DNA from: Cryoendolithus antarcticus
Lineage: Eukaryota; Ascomycota; Dothideomycetes; Cladosporiales; Cladosporiaceae
DNA length: 64,000 nucleotides
NCBI GenBank assembly: GCA_002077065.1
Contig: NAJO01000001.1
Coordinates: 62,001 to 126,000, forward strand
Direction: 5' to 3'
This document shows positions 12,197 through 23,719 of the stretch, piece after piece. The translations under genes and the position numbers were made by a program. A model generated the notes under the pieces. It saw only the letters and a program-made list of their open reading frames with translations, was not told where the DNA came from and did no database searches. Within the stretch, counting starts at the first letter, position 1. Each line of letters starts with the position of its first letter.

Positions 12197-15100
12197 ATGG
12201 CAGTCGCCATAACAATGCAGAGCAATGGAAATGTTCTGCATCCATTCTTTTCAAAATCGAACGGCACATCATTGACTGGCCACGAAAGTCACTTGCAGTC
12301 TTGTGAATTGCCGCCACCCCAGGTAGACAGAAGTGCACAATTGCGGCATCAGGACCCTCCGGAAGCACCCACAAACAGCGATGTCGACTCCGAGTCAGAG
12401 CAACCTTTCTTTCTTGATGGTGCCGCAGATGTCAAGAAATCGAAGACGGCCAGGAAGCCCAGATCTAAGCTTGGAGCGCCTAGCAAAGGCCAGAGAACGC
12501 TTGCAGAGCTACTGAACCCGGGACTGGCGGTGGCAGGTTCTGTGAATGAAGTGGAGAACATAGAGTCCATCACAAGCCGGAACGGAAGCACCGAAAGCAG
12601 CAGACGTAAGCGCAGGAGGACGAGTCTGAACGAACATCAAGATGTCGGCGATGACGAAGAATCAGGCACAATCCGAGGCATCACGGAGATGTCCGACTAT
12701 GTGCAGCGCCACCCATCGCCCCAAGTGGTCCTTCCAGCTGCAGCACCAGAGTTTGCTGCAGATGTTGTTCCCAGCAGGTCCTCGTTACTACGAACGCCAC
12801 CCAAGAAGATGCTCAAGCTCGGTGCGGGTGGCAAGCTTGGATCTCCTGTCACCAGATCAGATGGACTCGACCCTGCTGCTCCCGTAGGCCAAAGACGTGG
12901 GAGACCACGCAAAGTAAAAGAGCCAGAATTGCCGAGGTCGCTGATAGTGTGCATGCGATACGCCGAAAGCACTGAAGCCGATGCTTCGGATTTCGGCGCT
13001 AGAGTGGAGCGGATCCTGGCCGGAGCAGAAAGACTGCCTCCCATTATCGTGACGCCCAGAAAACGCAAGTCGCCGCGCAAGCCTGCGAAACCACTGCATC
13101 CATTATTCTCGGGCAGGCCGATTGCTGCAGCACCTCCGGCGCCTGCGAAGACTGCTTCGCCGCGTAAGACAACTGCGATCACCCCGGGTAAGCTCCGGAC
13201 GAAGACTATGCAGGATCGTCACGTGGAGCCGATGAAGGATCTTCCATTCCACATGACGTCTGCATTGCTGAGGGATCGACTTCTGACCCGGCAGCCTGGA
13301 GTGAAGGACGCCGAGTGGCCGACAAGGGACCTAAGACACGTCCGTGGCCTCGATAACCACGAAGTGCCCGAGCGCACTATCGCGACATGGAAGCGCAGGA
13401 AGCGGAAGACAGTTCGCTCATCACTAGAGTCGCGAGACTTAATCCTGAAGACCTTTGCTCGTACCCTTGAGCCAGAGACTGATGCACGGGTGCGGGCCGA
13501 CGGCTTCCATGAACCGCACGCTGATCTACGCTTGCCAAGCAAGCATCTTCTATCTGGCCACGAAGTAGCTTCGCGTGTTGCGACCGAGTTGGTGGCGACG
13601 TTAGCATTAGACGCCTCATCGTCAAGCTCACTGAAGCAGTGCTCTCAAAGCATTGCTCACTCAGCACTGCAAGGCATGTACAACCGACTGCCTGGCTTCA
13701 TGTCGGCATTCGACAATTGTAAGGGCGATCAATTAGACTGGTGTCAGAAGCATGCGCCAATCTCCTCGCACGAGATTCTGCAACCAGCGGCAGAGATGAC
13801 CGTCCTGAGAGAGTGGGTGAAGTCACTTATCGTTAATGCTGTCGAGTCGGCTCCAGCGCAAGCGCCCGCACCGAAGGCTGAAGCCAGACCGAAGAAGAAG
13901 CGAAGGCGCAAAGACGATGAGATGGACGACTTTCTTGTTGATAGTGACGAAGAAGTTCACGAAGCGTTGCCAGTGATGGACGATGCGCTCATGTCAGCGG
14001 GCTCTCGCCACGCATCGTCAGTGGTGCAGGTGGATCTCGGAAAGTCAAAACTAAGCAACGCTGTACTTCTCAGCGGACCGCACGGCTGTGGTAAGACAGC
14101 AGCGGCATACGCTGTTGCGAAGGAGCTCGGCTTCAGGGTCTTCGAGATCAGCTCTTCGGAACGTCGTACCGGACGAGATGTACTCGACAAGATTGGCGAC
14201 TTGACTGAGAACCACACAGTTCAACAGCACAGCGTTGACGCTGGCGAGCTCTCGGCATCCGAAGACCGCAATATTATGGAGGCTGCGTTCCAGAAGGATC
14301 TCGAGAGCGGTCGGCAGGGCAAGATGAATTCGTTCTTTTCAGCAAAGCCAGCCAAGGCCAAGCCAGCAACGACATTAATGCGGGCCAAGGCTGCGACACT
14401 GGCTACGATACAGGAATCACTCAAAAAGCAACCTCGCGGTCAGCAGCAGTCACTTATCTTGCTGGAAGAAGTCGACATACTCTTCAAGGACGACAAAGAC
14501 TTCTGGGTCACTGTACTGAAGTTGATGCTCTCTTCAAAGCGGCCTTTCATCATGACGTGCAACGACGAGGAGCTAGTACCTCTGCATGCCATGTCTTTGC
14601 ATGCTGTGCTCCGCTTTCGACCACAGCCAGTCGACCTCGCTATCGATTACATGCTCCTACTAGCGGCTACTGAAGGCCACCTGCTGAAGCGGGAAGCTGT
14701 CACGTCAGTCTATCAGCTCAAGCAACATAATCTACGAGCTAGCATCACTGAGCTTAGTCTGTGGTGCCAGATGGGCGTTGGCGATCCGAAAGCTGGACTT
14801 GGCTGGATTTATCAGCGCTATCCTCCTGGTAGCGATCGTGACGCTGAAGGTCGCAGGCTGAGAGTAATCAGCGAGGACACATATCAGCTCGGCATCGGCC
14901 AGACTGATATGCACTGTACCTCCACAGAGGACAGGCTATTGGCTGCATGCACCGACCACAGCATGTCTCCCAGTGCCATCCTTGGTTGGGACCTAGACTC
15001 AGTTGGCTACGCTTCCGATTTGGCTGTCGCATCGCTGCAAGAACCAGCCCATTCGCTGCAGCAACTGGCACAATTGGCTGACGCACTGAGTGCCATCGAT

Positions 15101-15787
15101 GTCTTCTCCACATCCAACACAAGGGACACCTCGCTTCCCCCACTCAGCAACAAAGTCCGCATGCATTACATAGAAGGGCGAGAATTGCTCGAGAGCAACG
15201 AAAGAGTCATGCACGGCGACATCGGCAATCGTCTCGCTGTCACAGCCTCTTGCATTGCCTACCGCGCTTCGGGCCAAACCGATCTACTTAAGAACGCTCT
15301 CTCGACGCCCAACCTAACCAACAGTGTCCACCAAAGTCGCACAGCCACAATAGACCTCTCACGCCGCGACTTTGCGCCTCTCGACATCCTCGCAAACCCT
15401 ACTTCCTCATCGTCTACTATTCCCGGCATCGGTCTTGAGCAGTCAATCTTCGACGGCACCTTCAGAACCCTTGCTGTCGACCTCGCACCATACGTCCGAT
15501 CGATCGTCCGCTTCGATCTCGCGCTAGAGGAACAGCGCAACGCTCTCACGGGCGCTGTTGCTACGTCCAAGCGATCAAGAACTACACGTGCTGCGAGAAG
15601 CGCGCTTGAGGGTAGTCAAAGATCAAGTACGAGACGCGAGCGGTGGTTCGACAAGAAGCTGGATCTGCAGGGAGTACTTGCCACTGGTGGGAAGAATTGG
15701 CCGCGGGAGGTGGAGGCTGGCACGAGGTCAGGTAGTGTTGAGTCGGACGTAATGAGCATGATGAGTGGAGTAGAGAGTACTCAGTGA
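12197..15787 (+). CDS. ELG1: ELG1/ATAD5-like PCNA unloader (RFC-like large subunit)
   Basis: AAA+ large subunit of the alternative RFC complex that unloads PCNA (including SUMO-PCNA) from chromatin after replication; nuclear. Single exon, 1196 residues. A PCNA-interaction-like VLHPFFSK lies at residues 15-22. A long, basic, low-complexity N-terminal half follows (repeated RKRKSPRK and KKKRRRK patches). Walker A is GPHGCGKTAAAYAVA near residue 625 and is followed by FEISSSERRTGRDV. Walker B is LILLEEVDILF near residue 755, with EEVD in place of DEVD, as in Elg1 rather than Rfc1. Sensor 1 is PFIMTCND. No BRCT domain is visible, which argues against RFC1. The ATG at 12197 is the first in frame, and MCB-like promoter elements lie about 120 bp upstream. 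Confidence 0.88.
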   Translation: MAVAITMQSNGNVLHPFFSKSNGTSLTGHESHLQSCELPPPQVDRSAQLRHQDPPEAPTNSDVDSESEQPFFLDGAADVKKSKTARKPRSKLGAPSKGQRTLAELLNPGLAVAGSVNEVENIESITSRNGSTESSRRKRRRTSLNEHQDVGDDEESGTIRGITEMSDYVQRHPSPQVVLPAAAPEFAADVVPSRSSLLRTPPKKMLKLGAGGKLGSPVTRSDGLDPAAPVGQRRGRPRKVKEPELPRSLIVCMRYAESTEADASDFGARVERILAGAERLPPIIVTPRKRKSPRKPAKPLHPLFSGRPIAAAPPAPAKTASPRKTTAITPGKLRTKTMQDRHVEPMKDLPFHMTSALLRDRLLTRQPGVKDAEWPTRDLRHVRGLDNHEVPERTIATWKRRKRKTVRSSLESRDLILKTFARTLEPETDARVRADGFHEPHADLRLPSKHLLSGHEVASRVATELVATLALDASSSSSLKQCSQSIAHSALQGMYNRLPGFMSAFDNCKGDQLDWCQKHAPISSHEILQPAAEMTVLREWVKSLIVNAVESAPAQAPAPKAEARPKKKRRRKDDEMDDFLVDSDEEVHEALPVMDDALMSAGSRHASSVVQVDLGKSKLSNAVLLSGPHGCGKTAAAYAVAKELGFRVFEISSSERRTGRDVLDKIGDLTENHTVQQHSVDAGELSASEDRNIMEAAFQKDLESGRQGKMNSFFSAKPAKAKPATTLMRAKAATLATIQESLKKQPRGQQQSLILLEEVDILFKDDKDFWVTVLKLMLSSKRPFIMTCNDEELVPLHAMSLHAVLRFRPQPVDLAIDYMLLLAATEGHLLKREAVTSVYQLKQHNLRASITELSLWCQMGVGDPKAGLGWIYQRYPPGSDRDAEGRRLRVISEDTYQLGIGQTDMHCTSTEDRLLAACTDHSMSPSAILGWDLDSVGYASDLAVASLQEPAHSLQQLAQLADALSAIDVFSTSNTRDTSLPPLSNKVRMHYIEGRELLESNERVMHGDIGNRLAVTASCIAYRASGQTDLLKNALSTPNLTNSVHQSRTATIDLSRRDFAPLDILANPTSSSSTIPGIGLEQSIFDGTFRTLAVDLAPYVRSIVRFDLALEEQRNALTGAVATSKRSRTTRAARSALEGSQRSSTRRERWFDKKLDLQGVLATGGKNWPREVEAGTRSGSVESDVMSMMSGVESTQ

Positions 15788-16263
15788 ACGGGCGGTCGAG
15801 GAGGGACGAGCATCTGGCTCTCATGTAACTTCGCTAGATCTATAGAAACACAGAGCCGGCACTGGACCTCCAAGATAGTGCGACAGATTCCGCTATGACA
15901 CCTGCAACAAACAGCAACATTCTGTTCCCGGGGAGGACTGTCAATAGCTTCGAACAATCAAATTGTTGCTACCATTTCGCCATTTCGATGAATCTGGGAG
16001 TGAAAGAAGTATCGTAAACGCGAAGAAGTGAAGTCGACAGCCCCACCAACAGGGCCCAAGCGTTTGTCTTGGCATCGTGTTTTGTTCGGGACGAGGAGCA
16101 AGACAGACAAGAGCCTTGCACGTCACGTCTCAAAAGCTACTTCACTCCTTTCCCTCGACCACGCCACCACCTCTCACCATAGTGTTATTGCTCACTATCG
16201 TCGTGCTGTGCCCGAGGAACATAGGCACAGAGGCGAGGTCGAGCACGCGACTCGCAGCCCAAC
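15788..16263. other. intergenic, importin alpha promoter and leader
   Basis: 476 bp between ELG1 and the importin alpha gene. The last 100 bases are CT-rich (ctttccctcgaccacgcc), typical of a fungal leader. No other element is recognised. Confidence 0.45.
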
Positions 16264-18036
16264 ATGGCGGACCGGTACATCCCAGAGCATCGGCGCACGA
16301 CCTTCAAGGCAAAGAACACATTCAAGCCTGATGAGTTGAGGCGCCGTCGCGAGGAGCAGCAAGTCGAGATCCGCAAGCAGAAGAGGGAAGAGAATCTTGC
16401 TAAGCGGAGAGGCATCGGTAACAAGGGCCAGGATGCTCCTGGTGCTTCACTCGGTGCGGCACCGGACAGCGACGATGAGGGGGCCGGAAGTGAGAGTCAG
16501 GTACGTGCCTAAGCGATAGCTTCAAGAGTGTAGTGAGATAGCATACTGACATCGAGCGCATAGCTGAATGAGGAGCTCCCGATCATGGTCGCGGGCGTTT
16601 TCTCCGACAAGATTGACGACCAGATCAACGCGACCACCAAGTTCCGCAAGCTTCTCTCGAAAGAGCGCAACCCGCCCATCGAGCGTGTCATCGAGACCGG
16701 CGTGGTTAGTCGCTTCGTCGAGTTCCTCCGTTCGCCACACACCCTCGTGCAGTTCGAGGCCGCATGGGCCCTCACAAATATTGCCTCGGGCTCGGCAAAC
16801 CAGACACAAGTCGTGATCGAGGCCGGTGCAGTGCCTATTTTCGTGGAGCTACTCAGCAGCCCGGAGCCGGATGTTAGAGAGCAGGCTGTGTGGGCGCTTG
16901 GTAACATCGCAGGTGACAGCCCACACTGCAGGGACTATGTCCTCGCACAAGGCGCACTGACACCACTTGTGCGCTTGTTGGGTGACAGTAGGAAGTTGAG
17001 CATGCTCAGGAACGCAACATGGACGTTGAGCAATTTCTGCCGTGGCAAGACGCCGCAACCAGATTGGAACACTGTAAGTGGCTCACAACATGCGTATCAG
17101 CGACAGGTGCTTATGTACAACCAGATTGCGCCCGCGCTTCCGGTTCTGGCTAAACTGGTGTACTCTCTCGACGATGAAGTCCTCATCGATGCTTGCTGGG
17201 CGATCTCGTATCTCTCCGATGGCTCCAACGACAAGATTCAGGCTGTGATCGAGGCCAACATCCCCCGCCGTCTTGTCGAGCTGCTCATGCACGCTTCTAC
17301 TTCAGTCCAGACTCCAGCCCTTCGCTCTGTCGGCAACATCGTCACCGGCGATGATGTCCAAACCCAGCTCATCATCAACTGCGGCGCTCTTCCTGCCCTC
17401 CTGTCCCTGCTAGGCTCTACTAAGGATGGCATTCGCAAGGAGGCATGCTGGACGATCTCGAACATCACGGCTGGTAACTCCGTGCAGATTCAGTGCGTTA
17501 TTGACCATCAGCTCATTCCTCCTCTTATCCACCTGCTCAGCAACGGCGACTTCAAGACGCGTAAGGAAGCTTGCTGGGCTATCTCGAACGCGACATCCGG
17601 TGGTCTGCAGAAACCTGACCAGATCCGCTTCTTGGTTGCGCAAGGCGCCATCCGCCCGCTGTGCGACCTCCTCGCTTGCCCGGACAACAAGATTATCCAG
17701 GTTGCTCTCGACGGACTGGAGAACATTCTGAAGGTCGGAGACATGGACAAGGAGGCACAGCAAGGCAGTGGCGAGACACCAGTCAATCAGTACGCACTGT
17801 TCATCGAGGACTGCGGAGGTATGGAGAAGATTCACGACTGCCAAAACAACAGCAACGAGGAAATCTACATGAAGGCGTACACCATCATCGAGAAGTACTT
17901 CAGCGATGATGAGGGTGAAGCTGAGGTCAACGAGCTTGCGCCGCAGCAAGGACAAGATGGGCAATTTGGGTTTGGCGGGCAACAAGCCCAGCAGAACTTC
18001 AACTTTGCCAATGGAGGGGACAGTATGGATATGTAG
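16264..18036 (+). CDS. SRP1: importin alpha (karyopherin alpha)
   Basis: Adaptor that binds classical nuclear localisation signals and importin beta, carrying cargo through nuclear pores. Three exons (16264-16500, 16564-17073, 17125-18036) give 552 residues, standard for fungal Srp1/Kap60. The N-terminal importin-beta-binding domain carries the autoinhibitory basic run [20 protein letters not shown]. About ten armadillo repeats follow, with the NLS-groove W..N signatures visible as [56 protein letters not shown] and [11 protein letters not shown]. The acidic C-terminus ([13 protein letters not shown]) is the expected Cse1/exportin-binding end. There are no defects. Confidence 0.97.
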
Positions 18037-18633
18037 GGGGTGCCATACCTTGTCACTACCCTTCGAATAGGCAATGAGATCGGTCCGTGCGTCGCCGCAC
18101 TGCTACACGAGGGAGAAGCTCGGAGCTACCGACTGGCCCAAGAGTGCTGCGACAGTCTCGCAGCAGGTGTGCCCCGAAGGACACGACAGACACGGGTCTG
18201 CTTCGCGAGCCACACCACACTCCAGTCGTACTGACGACTAGAGCCCCATCACCACCACCAGCATCGCTTCACCGCATCATACCCCAGCACAGCGATCCGA
18301 TGTTATCTTACCGACCCACATCGAACGCCACACAACTCGCGCTCTCCACCCTTCACAACATATACCCCTTCGACGCCCACCAACAATCTTCTTTGGACAC
18401 ACAGCATCGGATGGCTCTCTCTTCTCGCATGGCAGGCGGCACTACGGGTGGACGGTCACGGCGAGGACCGTCAGGCGTTCGGACGGTGGCCATGCGAGGC
18501 AGACCTGCCTATCAGGGCTGAGATCATAACTGAGAGACGGATGTCTGGCTGTTGATAGATGAGCAAGCAATGCACAGAACGTTGACCCCAAACTGCAATT
18601 CACATCACTCCACAGATTGTCCTACACGATTCA
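18037..18633. other. intergenic between convergent importin alpha and SDR genes
   Basis: About 600 bp holding the two 3' ends. A short plus-strand open frame (ATG at 18300, about 73 codons, Ser/Thr/Arg-rich) has no likeness I recognise and is not called. Confidence 0.45.
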
Positions 18634-19636
18634 CTACATCTGCAGTTTCGGCCATCCCACACCACCATTCTCCTTCAGTTCCTCCTCAGTCCACCTCCAC
18701 AACTCGTCCATCAGCTCCGTCCCCTCCGTCCCCCAGAATTTGAGCTCCTTCCCAAACGGCACATAGAACTTCCCAGACGCCACACTCTCCCCAGTCCCAG
18801 CCCAAAGTTGCGTCTTCGCCCCCACCTCCACTTCCACCGCAAACAGCCACCAGAAATTACCCCATATCCAATGCACAATCCACGGCACGTCAGCTTTGTC
18901 CCCGACCTCCGTGCGCACCACTCCAGGATGGATCGACACTGCAACGATAGACGGATATAAAAGCGCCAATTTCTTCGCGAAGAGGATGTTAGCTAGCTTG
19001 CTCTGACCGTAGCGGGACCAGGCGCTTGTGGATTGTTGGGGGTGCTTGATGTTGGGGAAGTCTATGCCTGGTTTCTGGGAGGTGAAGTCGCGGGCTGCGG
19101 TGGAGGAGACGGCTATGATGCGGACGGAACCAGGTATTTCCTCTGCTCTACTTGTTGCGAGCAGAGTGGGGAGGAGGAGTTGGGTTAGCAGAGCGTGGGC
19201 GAGGTGGTTGACACCAAAGTGCACTTCATAGCCTTCCTGCGTGGTGCCGGGTGGGGCGATCGAAGTGCCAGCATTGAGATACAGCTGGTGAATGCGATCG
19301 GTGCTCTGTAGGATTTGGGCTGCGGCTGAGCGCACGCTCTCAAGGGACTTGAGGTCTAGGCTTATGGGCGTGAGAGCCGCGTCAGGGTGGTCTTGCTTGA
19401 TGGAGATGATGAGGGCTTCGGCCTTGGATAGGGTGCGCGCGCAGAGAAAGATCTGCTTTGGATTGTGGGCGGCGAGGCGGCGGACCGTTTCGGCGCCTAG
19501 GCCGGCATTGCCTGGGAGGATGGGTGAGTGAGCTGCTGAAGTTGTAATCCGCGGTAATGAAGGGAGTCTATATACCGCCTGTGACGACTATGACCTTGCC
19601 TAGCTGATCGGGGATTGTGTGTGTTTTCGCGCCCAT
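18634..19636 (-). CDS. short-chain dehydrogenase/reductase (retinol dehydrogenase-like)
   Basis: NAD(P)-dependent oxidoreductase of the classical SDR family, with likeness to fungal retinol/WW-domain oxidoreductase-type enzymes. Two exons, 19636-19576 and 19511-18634, give 312 residues. The cofactor motif TGGNAGLGAET spans the splice junction (TGxxxGxG). LYLNAG is the NNAG-like element, the catalytic serine lies in IIAVSSTAARDF, and YxxxK is SRYGQSKLANILFAKK. SIHPGVVRTEV is the usual segment after the active site. A hydrophobic stretch IVHWIWGNFWWLFAVEVEVG near the C-terminus could sit at a membrane. The substrate is unknown. Confidence 0.9.
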
Positions 19637-20639
19637 TGTCAATGGGTTTGTGTATTGATCAGCGCTTTCTGTCTTGTTCCAAGGCTTGAGGCGAGGTATA
19701 CTGTTGCCAAATCACCAGCACATTCGCTGGCCACAGGAGGCAAATAGTGGTGATGTAGTGAAGACGGAATGCAAGAAAAGAATCGAGGTACAGAGACGGT
19801 AGCCAAGTACAAATACTCTTTGACACGTGATAACTTCATTCGAGCGACATCGATAATATCTTACCTGCATCGTCGGTTTAGAGTGGCCCCTCCAGCAGCC
19901 TGAGCTGACGTTCACGAACGCGACGGAGGTCGGCGACTCCACCATCACACGGGTTCCAAGACGCGATTACGCAGATGTCGTATCGCCGATACGCTGGATG
20001 TCCTACGTAGATTGGAACAAGATATAAGAAGCACCATTTAGGCACCAGGCGCTCGTTTGCGCAATTGGTCAACTTCTATGATTTCATGGTTCAGCTCGTC
20101 GAGCGTTCATGCTCGTATGAGGGCTTCCGCGGGCTGACGAGTGATAGCTAGAAAATGGCCCCAAGTCCTTGTACTTGCGCTGTGGCTTACAGCTGAGCAC
20201 CAGATTCCAGATCATCCATATGGGTATGCAGGCGTGAGGCTGGATCTCGACCAGTCGCTGCAGCGAATCACACTCTGCAGTCTGGGGCAAGAGTCGCCAG
20301 TACGGCGGCATGGCGGATGTGTGCGTAGCGGGTATTGAATGTAGGGTCAGTGTGAGTAGGTTGAGCGTGGCTGAGAGGTCGCAAGTTGTTCCACATAGTC
20401 TGCCGAAGCTTAGCCCCGGCACTCGTGTGACCAATCGGTACTCATGCTGTAATTGTGCATGAACCTCCCATCTTGAAGCACGCGAGTTCTCGTAGTCCAT
20501 CGCTCCTCCATTCGCACTTGCCAATCTCACGCGCCTCCAGCGTCTTCCTCAAGTCGTCAGTGTTTGGCCTCACACTACCTCTCTTGACGGTGGCGTTCCA
20601 CGTGCATCCGAAGTGAAAGACGCGGCGCTACCCAGCACC
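19637..20639. other. intergenic between divergent SDR and EDC3 genes
   Basis: About 1.0 kb with no supportable gene. A minus-strand open frame of 148 codons (20084-20530) shows no domain or bias that would support it. The two promoters should lie here, but no motif stands out. Confidence 0.45.
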
Positions 20640-23027
20640 ATGGGCGACTTCATCGGCGCGACTGTGCGCGTCTCACTCAAAGCCTCGCCTGGCACCTTCA
20701 TCCACGGCCGCGTAGTCAGCATCGTTCCTGGCCAGTTGCTCAGTCTGACGGACGTTGTCGTGCCGGCCACAGGTGAGCGATGGGGAGACTGGTCCGTTCC
20801 CGTGGCAGGGGTGGGGGATGTGGACGTTATAGGTCCGGCGGCAGCAAGCCAAGTGGTAGAGACTCAACAAGATGTACAGCAGAGAGTAACAACACCTCCA
20901 ACCGCAAGAGCGGTGGACCGCAAGCAAGTAGCCGTAGAGCAGACGTCGGTACCCGAGACACCTGCTCAATTCGTGGATCCGGCCATCATGAGCTACGGAC
21001 GATCGCCTGGTCCTCGCATTGGACGACCAGAGACTACAAGTCTTACGCCGGCATCTCCTGCGCCACGGCAGACAGTCCAGGGAGTGAAAGCCACGGAATC
21101 GCTTCTGCCAGTCACACCGGTCAAGAGCATGATGGAGCGAGCAGCCAATGCATTACCTGCAAGGAATAGCTCGCCGTATATTGGAGAGCCCTTGAAGATA
21201 GCGCAAAGGTCGGCAGTCAAGAAAGAGACGCCGCCACAGCCTGCAAGGCGAGCACCCGCAGCACCTCCTGTGCCTGTGACGCGACCGATAGCAGTGACCC
21301 TGGACGGCACAGCTGCAGCCGATGAGGACGAGGTCGCGGATGTCAGCGGCAAAAAGACCAAGAAGCGCCCGAAGCGGACTCCCAAGCCTTCGAATGGTGT
21401 GCATGACCCTCCGCCGGTCATGAACGCTGAGGTATCGCGCAACGGCAATGACATGGACGCCGATATCAAGCGAGGCAAGGGTTGGAGACAGACACCTCTG
21501 CTACAGCCTTCGCCTCAGCCGTCGGGGAGTGCTGCGAAGAGCAACACACGCAAAAGTCAGCGAGCACAGCACGAAGCGAAAGAATCGCAGAACGGCTGGG
21601 CGACAGAGGAAGCGACTGACATCCAAGACATGGGCGAGTTTGATTTTGAGGCGAATCACAAGCTGTTTGACAAGCGGCAGGTGTTCGACGAGCTGCGGCA
21701 AGGCGATACGACGGCAGACGAAGAGCGGCTAGTTGGTCACAACAAGGTCGCAAGACCTGGCACGTACGGCGGAAAGAACCTGCATCCCACTGAGAACGTG
21801 CTGAGTCCGAAAGTCGCGGCTGAGGATCTTAGCAGTGACGCTGATACGGAAATCAACTTCCAGACTGGAAGGTCAAGCTCGAGGCACTCGGTGACAAAGC
21901 GAAAGCCTAGTCGGCAGAACACCGCAACTCTCACGAACCCAATGTCTGCCTCGATGACTTCTGATCGCGGATTGTCGCGCTCAGTGACGTCGCTGAGCAG
22001 GAGTGGGAAGCTGCCACCGTCTGCTGCTGGAGCGATGCCGGTGCTCGACCGTGTACATTCGCCATTGTCGATTGGATCTGGACCCACAAAGGCGAACGGC
22101 AAGAAGTCGAAGCCATCCGCGACACAAGCTCCTCCAAATCAGGACCCGCATTTCTCCCTGGCCTCGTCGCAAAAGCCTTGCCCAGTGCTGCACCCGAATG
22201 CTCTTGCAACACTGGAAGACGCAACAGTCGCCAGATTCGGTCTGACACACGACGCCATCACGGAAACAGCAGCGCGCTGCATCGCCGAGCTGGCTTACGA
22301 CATGATGAACGGCAGCAGTCCCAGTCGTCGGAACTCATCGCACGCCGCACCTCGCGGCAGCGTGAGCAAACTCACTCCACTGACCTCCACGGTGCCCTCG
22401 CATCCCGTCATCGTGATCCTAGCCGGCGACCACCCCACAGGTGCCAGAGCGGTAGCAGCAGCCCGGCATCTCTCGTCCCGCGACTGCAAGATCATCCTCG
22501 CGGAGGCGCCACCAGAAGTCTCAGGCACACAGGACGAGCAACTCGCCAAACAGCTCGCGATGGGGAAGAAGCTCGCGCGCTCAGGCGCGGCTATCAAGCG
22601 TGGCCCTTGGCGTAACGTCTCTAAATCCATCAAGTCCCTCCCTGGCCCTCCCAGCCTGATCATAGACGCCCTGTTAGCGGGGGCAACCTACGCTCCAACA
22701 CCCTCCCCAGAAGACACCGACGACATCCGCCTCATGATCGACTGGGCAAACCGCTCCCGGGCTTCCGTCCTTTCAGTCGGCTGTCCGAGCGGGATCTCAG
22801 GGCTTGACGGCACGGCTACAGTTGTGGAAGGCGAGCCGCTGGCTGTGAGAGCCGATCGGGTGCTTGCGCTTGGAGCGCCTATGAAGGGTCTGCTTGAAGC
22901 TAAGGGCTTGGGAGAGCGGTGGGATGTTAGTGTGGCGGATGTCGGGATTAACATCGCGTTGATGAGGGAGGATGCTGTCGGGTTTGGAGGAGAGTGGGTG
23001 GTGGATGTGGGGTTTGAGGAAGGGTGA
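20640..23027 (+). CDS. EDC3: enhancer of mRNA decapping 3 (Edc3)
   Basis: Cytoplasmic P-body scaffold that binds Dcp2 and Dhh1 and stimulates mRNA decapping. Single exon, 795 residues from the ATG at 20640 (MGDFIGATVRVSLKAS). The N-terminal divergent LSm domain covers roughly residues 1-65. A long disordered linker follows, with poly-basic GKKTKKRPKRTPKPS and many Ser/Pro. The FDF motif for Dhh1 is GEFDFEANHKLFDKRQVF near residue 330. The C-terminal YjeF_N-type Rossmann domain begins near residue 520 (ALATLEDATVARFGLTHDAI) and includes VIVILAGDHPTGARAVAAAR. Domain order is complete. The frame is open upstream from a GTG at 20613, but the ATG fits the LSm start. Confidence 0.93.
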   Translation: MGDFIGATVRVSLKASPGTFIHGRVVSIVPGQLLSLTDVVVPATGERWGDWSVPVAGVGDVDVIGPAAASQVVETQQDVQQRVTTPPTARAVDRKQVAVEQTSVPETPAQFVDPAIMSYGRSPGPRIGRPETTSLTPASPAPRQTVQGVKATESLLPVTPVKSMMERAANALPARNSSPYIGEPLKIAQRSAVKKETPPQPARRAPAAPPVPVTRPIAVTLDGTAAADEDEVADVSGKKTKKRPKRTPKPSNGVHDPPPVMNAEVSRNGNDMDADIKRGKGWRQTPLLQPSPQPSGSAAKSNTRKSQRAQHEAKESQNGWATEEATDIQDMGEFDFEANHKLFDKRQVFDELRQGDTTADEERLVGHNKVARPGTYGGKNLHPTENVLSPKVAAEDLSSDADTEINFQTGRSSSRHSVTKRKPSRQNTATLTNPMSASMTSDRGLSRSVTSLSRSGKLPPSAAGAMPVLDRVHSPLSIGSGPTKANGKKSKPSATQAPPNQDPHFSLASSQKPCPVLHPNALATLEDATVARFGLTHDAITETAARCIAELAYDMMNGSSPSRRNSSHAAPRGSVSKLTPLTSTVPSHPVIVILAGDHPTGARAVAAARHLSSRDCKIILAEAPPEVSGTQDEQLAKQLAMGKKLARSGAAIKRGPWRNVSKSIKSLPGPPSLIIDALLAGATYAPTPSPEDTDDIRLMIDWANRSRASVLSVGCPSGISGLDGTATVVEGEPLAVRADRVLALGAPMKGLLEAKGLGERWDVSVADVGINIALMREDAVGFGGEWVVDVGFEEG

Positions 23028-23719
23028 TGAGAGGGGAGTGGGAAAATTCGCAACTATGAAGACATACTGTGCGACGAGCGTGGAGTGGCCGGGTCTCTTG
23101 GTCAGTGATGCTAGGTACGCATGAGGACTGCCAGCGCGCCGAGCCTGCTCGACCACATTCGCGCTGTCCCCAGCGCTGAGGAGGTAAGACCACACAACTC
23201 GCACCGCGGACAATACATGCGCCTGGTACGATGCTCACGCCTGCGTCGAAACGATACTGGATTGCTACCTGTACCGGCAATCTCCACGGAGGATTTCCAA
23301 GTCCCGCTGCTGCTCAGGGACTGCTCAAGCTGGTCGAAATCGGTCGCAGACGGTGCGCAGGACGCTACAGACAGTCCCTCGTAACAATTGTGGAGCTCAC
23401 GACCATGTGCGCCCTGGAAGCACTGCTTGACTGGGTGGGCATTAGCTGTATGGTATTGATGGCGCAAACCATTCAAGCTTTTGGTGACGTAGCTTGGCAT
23501 GAACGTCAGACTTCAGACATCGCTCTTCCCCTCACTCCTCCCGAATGCACTCCACTCGAGACGGCTGCCCACACGAGAAGCACAAGATCATCGATTCTGG
23601 ATGTCACCATGCCAGTGCTCCAGATCAAAGTCAGTTCGTTCGTCAAGGGCTGATCGGTCAATCGAGCCTAAGTATCATCTCCTCCCTTTTCTCTCCTTGA
23701 CTATTATACTCCGTTCATC
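23028..23719. other. intergenic, GH92 promoter region
   Basis: About 690 bp with only overlapping short frames. The segment just before the next ATG is CT-rich with ttgactattatactcc. No gene or motif can be supported. Confidence 0.45.
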